Positions 7,470-9,821 of a stretch of 9,821 bases of DNA are shown in pieces. Position numbers and translations under genes: made by a program. Under the pieces are notes generated by a model. That model saw only the letters and a list, made by a program, of their open reading frames with translations, had not been told where the DNA came from and did no database searches. Origin of the DNA: CAYPYS01 sp964445715 (GTDB taxonomy: Bacteria > Omnitrophota > Gorgyraeia > Gorgyraeales > Gorgyraeaceae); contig CAYULJ010000060.1 of the NCBI GenBank assembly GCA_964445715.1, positions 1 through 9,821 of the forward strand, written 5' to 3'. Every line of letters begins with the position of its first letter. Position 1 is the stretch's first letter.

Positions 7470-7510
7470 CTTAAGTTTACACTTTAACATTGTTGAAGTG
7501 TAAACTTAAG
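7470..7510. repeat. Palindrome family A, copy 3 (uppP-ftsK border)
   Basis: The left arm CTTAAGTTTACACTTTAACA (7470-7489), a central T (7490) and a 20-base right arm (7491-7510) pair at 19 of 20 positions; the mismatch is T 7485 against G 7495. It is the exact reverse complement of copy 2 over all 41 bases. Its last bases plus G 7511 form the AAGG that serves as the only Shine-Dalgarno-like sequence for ftsK. Confidence 0.95.
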
Positions 7511-7517
7511 GTTGTTT

Positions 7518-9737
7518 ATGAAACAGGATAAGAAGAATATATTGATTTCTTTGGGGCTTTTTACTTTGGCATTGATCTTGTTTGCGGCAATGATCTCTTA
7601 TTCGCCTTACGACATCGGCTTCGAGACCTCCACGCCTAATCTTCATATAAGAAATTACATCGGGATCGTTGGCGCATATATCGCATGGCTTGTGTTCAGG
7701 CTCATAGGATATGCGGGTTTTTTGATACCGTTTTTATGTCTTGTGCAGGGTATAGGCCTTTTAACAGAAAAGGCGAGGCAGAAGCCTATATTTAGGTCGC
7801 TGGGCATGGTGTTGTTATTTTGCTCAAGCGCTACATTTTTTAGTTTAACAGTAGCGGAAGACCCTGTGTTGATGGTGGAAAGAGGAGGCCTGGTCGGTTT
7901 CTTTTTGTCCAATCTCATTCTTGGATATTTTGGCCACGTAGGCAGTTTTATAATAGCTATTTCTCTGGGCGCCCTGGCGCTTCTTGTCGCGACAGATTTT
8001 CTGATTATTTCCCTAACCTCATTTTTGTTTTCACAGTTATGGAATTTGTTGGTGAATTTAAGAAAGAACCTGGCTCAGCAGGGCGCGCTTAAAAAGTTAC
8101 CGCGGGTCCGTAGGGCAGAGCCAAGGCTGAGGCCTCCTGTAAAGGTTCAGAAGGCGCAAGAGAAGAAGGAAAAAATAGAAGAGCAAAAGATAAAAGAGCC
8201 CAGGGCGAGGATCGAGCCGAGGATAATACAAAAGCCAAAACTAGCTCCGAAACCAAAGTTAGCTCCTAAGAAGCCTATAAAGATCGAACCGAGAATAGTG
8301 GGGGATTACAAATTGCCCACATTGGATTTATTGACTCCTCCTCCACCAGAGAAAGAGAGGATACTTGGTGAGGACCTGGAGAATAGCGCCAGTGTATTGG
8401 AAGACACATTGCAGGATTTTGGTATAGAGGCCAAGGTGGTGGATATAAGCAAGGGGCCTGTGATAACGCGGTACGAATTGCAGCCAGCGCCCGGCGTAAA
8501 AGTGAACAGGATCACGACGCTGAGTGATGATATAGCGCTTGCCATGAAAGCACCGACCATAAGGATCGTGGCGCCTATTCCAGGGAAGTCAGCAGTGGGC
8601 ATAGAGGTGCCGAATCAGAGTTCGTCATTGGTATATCTGAGAGAGATACTTGAGTCCAGCGAATATCAGAAAGAGGCAGCGTCGTCAAAGCTTGCTATGG
8701 CGCTCGGAAAAGACATCTCTGGCAAAAGCGTTGTTGCGGATCTTGGCGATATGCCGCATTTATTAATAGCTGGCACTACTGGCTCTGGCAAGACTGTGTG
8801 TGTGAATTCATTGATAATGAGCATGATCTATAATGCCACGCCAGACGAGCTGCGATTTATCATGGTGGACCCAAAGATGGTGGAGCTCGCTGTCTATAAT
8901 GGCCTGCCGCACCTCTTATGTCCTGTTGTTACAAATGCTAAAAAGGCTGCTGGCGCACTAGACTGGGTAGTGAATGAGATGGAAGAAAGATACAAGCTTT
9001 TGGCAAAGGCTACTACTAGAAATATAGCTGCATTCAACAAGAAATCAGAAGAGAAACTTCCTTACATAGTGGTTATCATAGATGAGCTTGCAGATCTAAT
9101 GCTCATTGTTCAGCAGGATGTTGAAAATGCGATTACCAGACTTGCTCAGCTTTCAAGGGCCGTAGGCATTCATATTGTACTGGCGACACAGAGGCCGTCA
9201 GTAGATGTTGTGACAGGCGTGATAAAGGCGAATTTCCCGGCTAGGATCTCGTTTAAAGTAGCCTCAAAAGTAGACTCTAGGACTGTCTTGGACATGAACG
9301 GAGCCGATAAGCTTTTAGGTAAGGGCGATATGCTGTTTTTAGAGCCAGGTAACGCAAAGCCTATACGTGCACAGGGCACGCTTTTGACCGACGCTGAAAT
9401 AGAAAAAGTGGTCGAGACAATAAAGAAGCAGAGAGAATGTGTTTACGACGAGGAGATTCTAGAGCGGCAGAAAAAAGGCGTGTCCAAAAAAGGCGGCTTT
9501 GAAAAAGACGAATATTTTGACGAGGCAGTGAAGATGGTCCTTGAGACTGGCCAGGCATCTGTTTCAATGCTACAGCGAAGACTCAGGCTGGGATATACGC
9601 GGGCCGCGAGATTAATAGATGCAATGGAAGAAGAGGGAATAGTAGGGTCCTTTAGAGGCTCGAAGCCCAGAGAGATATTGATAAGCGAGTACGAAGGCAA
9701 AGAAGAGCCAGTCGAAGAACCACCTCAGAACAGTTAA
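7518..9737 (+). CDS. ftsK: DNA translocase FtsK/SpoIIIE
   Basis: 739 residues. FtsK pumps DNA at the division septum and helps resolve and segregate chromosomes. The N-terminal part (about 6-170) has several membrane segments. A charged Lys/Pro/Glu-rich linker (about 185-265) follows and includes the repeat KPKLAP, KPKLAP, KKP near 239-252. The alpha domain begins near 285. The RecA-like motor has Walker A GTTGSGKT (419-426) and Walker B VVIIDELADLM (518-528), followed by the conserved LAQLSRAVGIHIVLATQRPS. The C-terminal winged-helix gamma domain (about 660-722: DEAVKMVLETGQASVSMLQRRLRLGY) recognises KOPS-type polar DNA sequences. I prefer ATG 7518 to TTG 7512 because AAGG (7508-7511) lies 6 bases before it. 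The linker is short compared with E. coli FtsK and close to SpoIIIE-like length. The gene is complete with no motif lost. Confidence 0.97.
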   Translation: MKQDKKNILISLGLFTLALILFAAMISYSPYDIGFETSTPNLHIRNYIGIVGAYIAWLVFRLIGYAGFLIPFLCLVQGIGLLTEKARQKPIFRSLGMVLLFCSSATFFSLTVAEDPVLMVERGGLVGFFLSNLILGYFGHVGSFIIAISLGALALLVATDFLIISLTSFLFSQLWNLLVNLRKNLAQQGALKKLPRVRRAEPRLRPPVKVQKAQEKKEKIEEQKIKEPRARIEPRIIQKPKLAPKPKLAPKKPIKIEPRIVGDYKLPTLDLLTPPPPEKERILGEDLENSASVLEDTLQDFGIEAKVVDISKGPVITRYELQPAPGVKVNRITTLSDDIALAMKAPTIRIVAPIPGKSAVGIEVPNQSSSLVYLREILESSEYQKEAASSKLAMALGKDISGKSVVADLGDMPHLLIAGTTGSGKTVCVNSLIMSMIYNATPDELRFIMVDPKMVELAVYNGLPHLLCPVVTNAKKAAGALDWVVNEMEERYKLLAKATTRNIAAFNKKSEEKLPYIVVIIDELADLMLIVQQDVENAITRLAQLSRAVGIHIVLATQRPSVDVVTGVIKANFPARISFKVASKVDSRTVLDMNGADKLLGKGDMLFLEPGNAKPIRAQGTLLTDAEIEKVVETIKKQRECVYDEEILERQKKGVSKKGGFEKDEYFDEAVKMVLETGQASVSMLQRRLRLGYTRAARLIDAMEEEGIVGSFRGSKPREILISEYEGKEEPVEEPPQNS

Positions 9738-9753
9738 GAAAAACATGAACAAG

Positions 9754-9807
9754 GCTTTATCCACACTGTAGGGGAGGTTTAAACCTCCCCTACAGTGTGG
9801 ATAAAGC
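9754..9807. repeat. Palindrome family B, copy 2, extended to 54 bp
   Basis: A perfect palindrome with no loop and no mismatch over 54 bases, centred between 9780 and 9781. The inner 26 bases (9768-9793) are identical to copy 1; the outer 14-base arms are not shared with it. The outer arms contain TTATCCACA (9757-9765) and its reverse complement (9796-9804), each matching the DnaA-box consensus TTATNCACA. It lies 16 bases after the ftsK stop. There is no U-tract. Confidence 0.95.
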
Positions 9808-9821
9808 GTGAAAACGAGCCT
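9808..9821 (+). CDS. Possible start of the next gene (GTG), cut by the window end
   Basis: A GTG at 9808, directly after the palindrome, opens a frame reading (M)KTS up to the window end. The position fits the pattern that the palindromes end just before the next start codon (8 bases at uppP, 7 at ftsK). Only four codons are visible and the upstream GGA (9799-9801) is a weak ribosome site, so this is a guess. Confidence 0.15.

Noticed and set aside
6667..7510. Family A palindromes as intrinsic terminators
   Set aside because: None is followed by a U-tract, the stems are A+T rich, and copies 2 and 3 stand before genes with no other promoter evident.
7512..7514. TTG 7512 as the ftsK start
   Set aside because: It would leave no space between AAGG (7508-7511) and the start codon; ATG 7518 has correct spacing.
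9745..9771. A short open frame from ATG 9745 (MNKALSTL) as the next gene
   Set aside because: It stops at TAG inside the palindrome after eight codons and has no ribosome site. It could be a gene start broken by the element, but nothing after the palindrome in this window supports that.
3929..9807. The repeats as a CRISPR array
   Set aside because: Copies are separated by whole genes at irregular distances, with no regular spacers and no cas-like gene.

Overview
The window holds seven genes that can be supported. In order they are: a partial membrane glycosyltransferase (1-1569, +), an O-antigen-ligase-like protein with TPR repeats (1554-3206, -), a family 2 glycosyltransferase (3256-4134, +), rpsO (4234-4500, +), pnp (4604-6671, +, with an apparent +1 frameshift), uppP/bacA (6716-7456, +) and ftsK (7518-9737, +). 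There is no gene-free stretch longer than 300 bases. The surface-polysaccharide genes and UppP point to a bacterium that builds lipid-linked envelope glycans, probably a diderm. I would guess an uncultivated lineage such as Omnitrophota, but this rests on general impression and is weak.

Left part (1 to about 4140): three surface-polysaccharide genes in mixed orientation. The first two are convergent and overlap by 16 bp. The second and third are divergent, with overlapping promoter-like elements in a 49-bp gap. This part looks more A+T rich than the housekeeping genes to its right, especially the first gene, as is common for variable glycan loci.

Right part (about 4150 to the end): a housekeeping run, all on +. 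A near-consensus sigma-70-type promoter (TTGACC, 17 bp, TATAAT) precedes rpsO. Between rpsO and pnp lie a long imperfect RNA hairpin and then a textbook intrinsic-terminator-like hairpin, which suggests control of pnp by processing or attenuation. uppP and ftsK follow with no visible promoter or terminator of their own, so they are probably reached by read-through.

The most unusual content is a set of long, nearly loopless DNA palindromes at gene borders and in one case inside a gene. Family A (41 bp, arms of 20 bases around one central base) has three copies: at the 3' end of the glycosyltransferase gene, between pnp and uppP, and between uppP and ftsK. The two copies around uppP are exact reverse complements of each other. 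Family B (a perfect 26-bp core) has two copies: one inside the glycosyltransferase gene, read in frame, and one just after ftsK, where it extends to a perfect 54-bp palindrome. The palindromes supply two stop codons, parts of the glycosyltransferase protein, and the sequence just upstream of the uppP and ftsK starts. They look like dispersed palindromic elements, comparable in behaviour to REP or Rickettsia palindromic elements, but I do not recognise either family.
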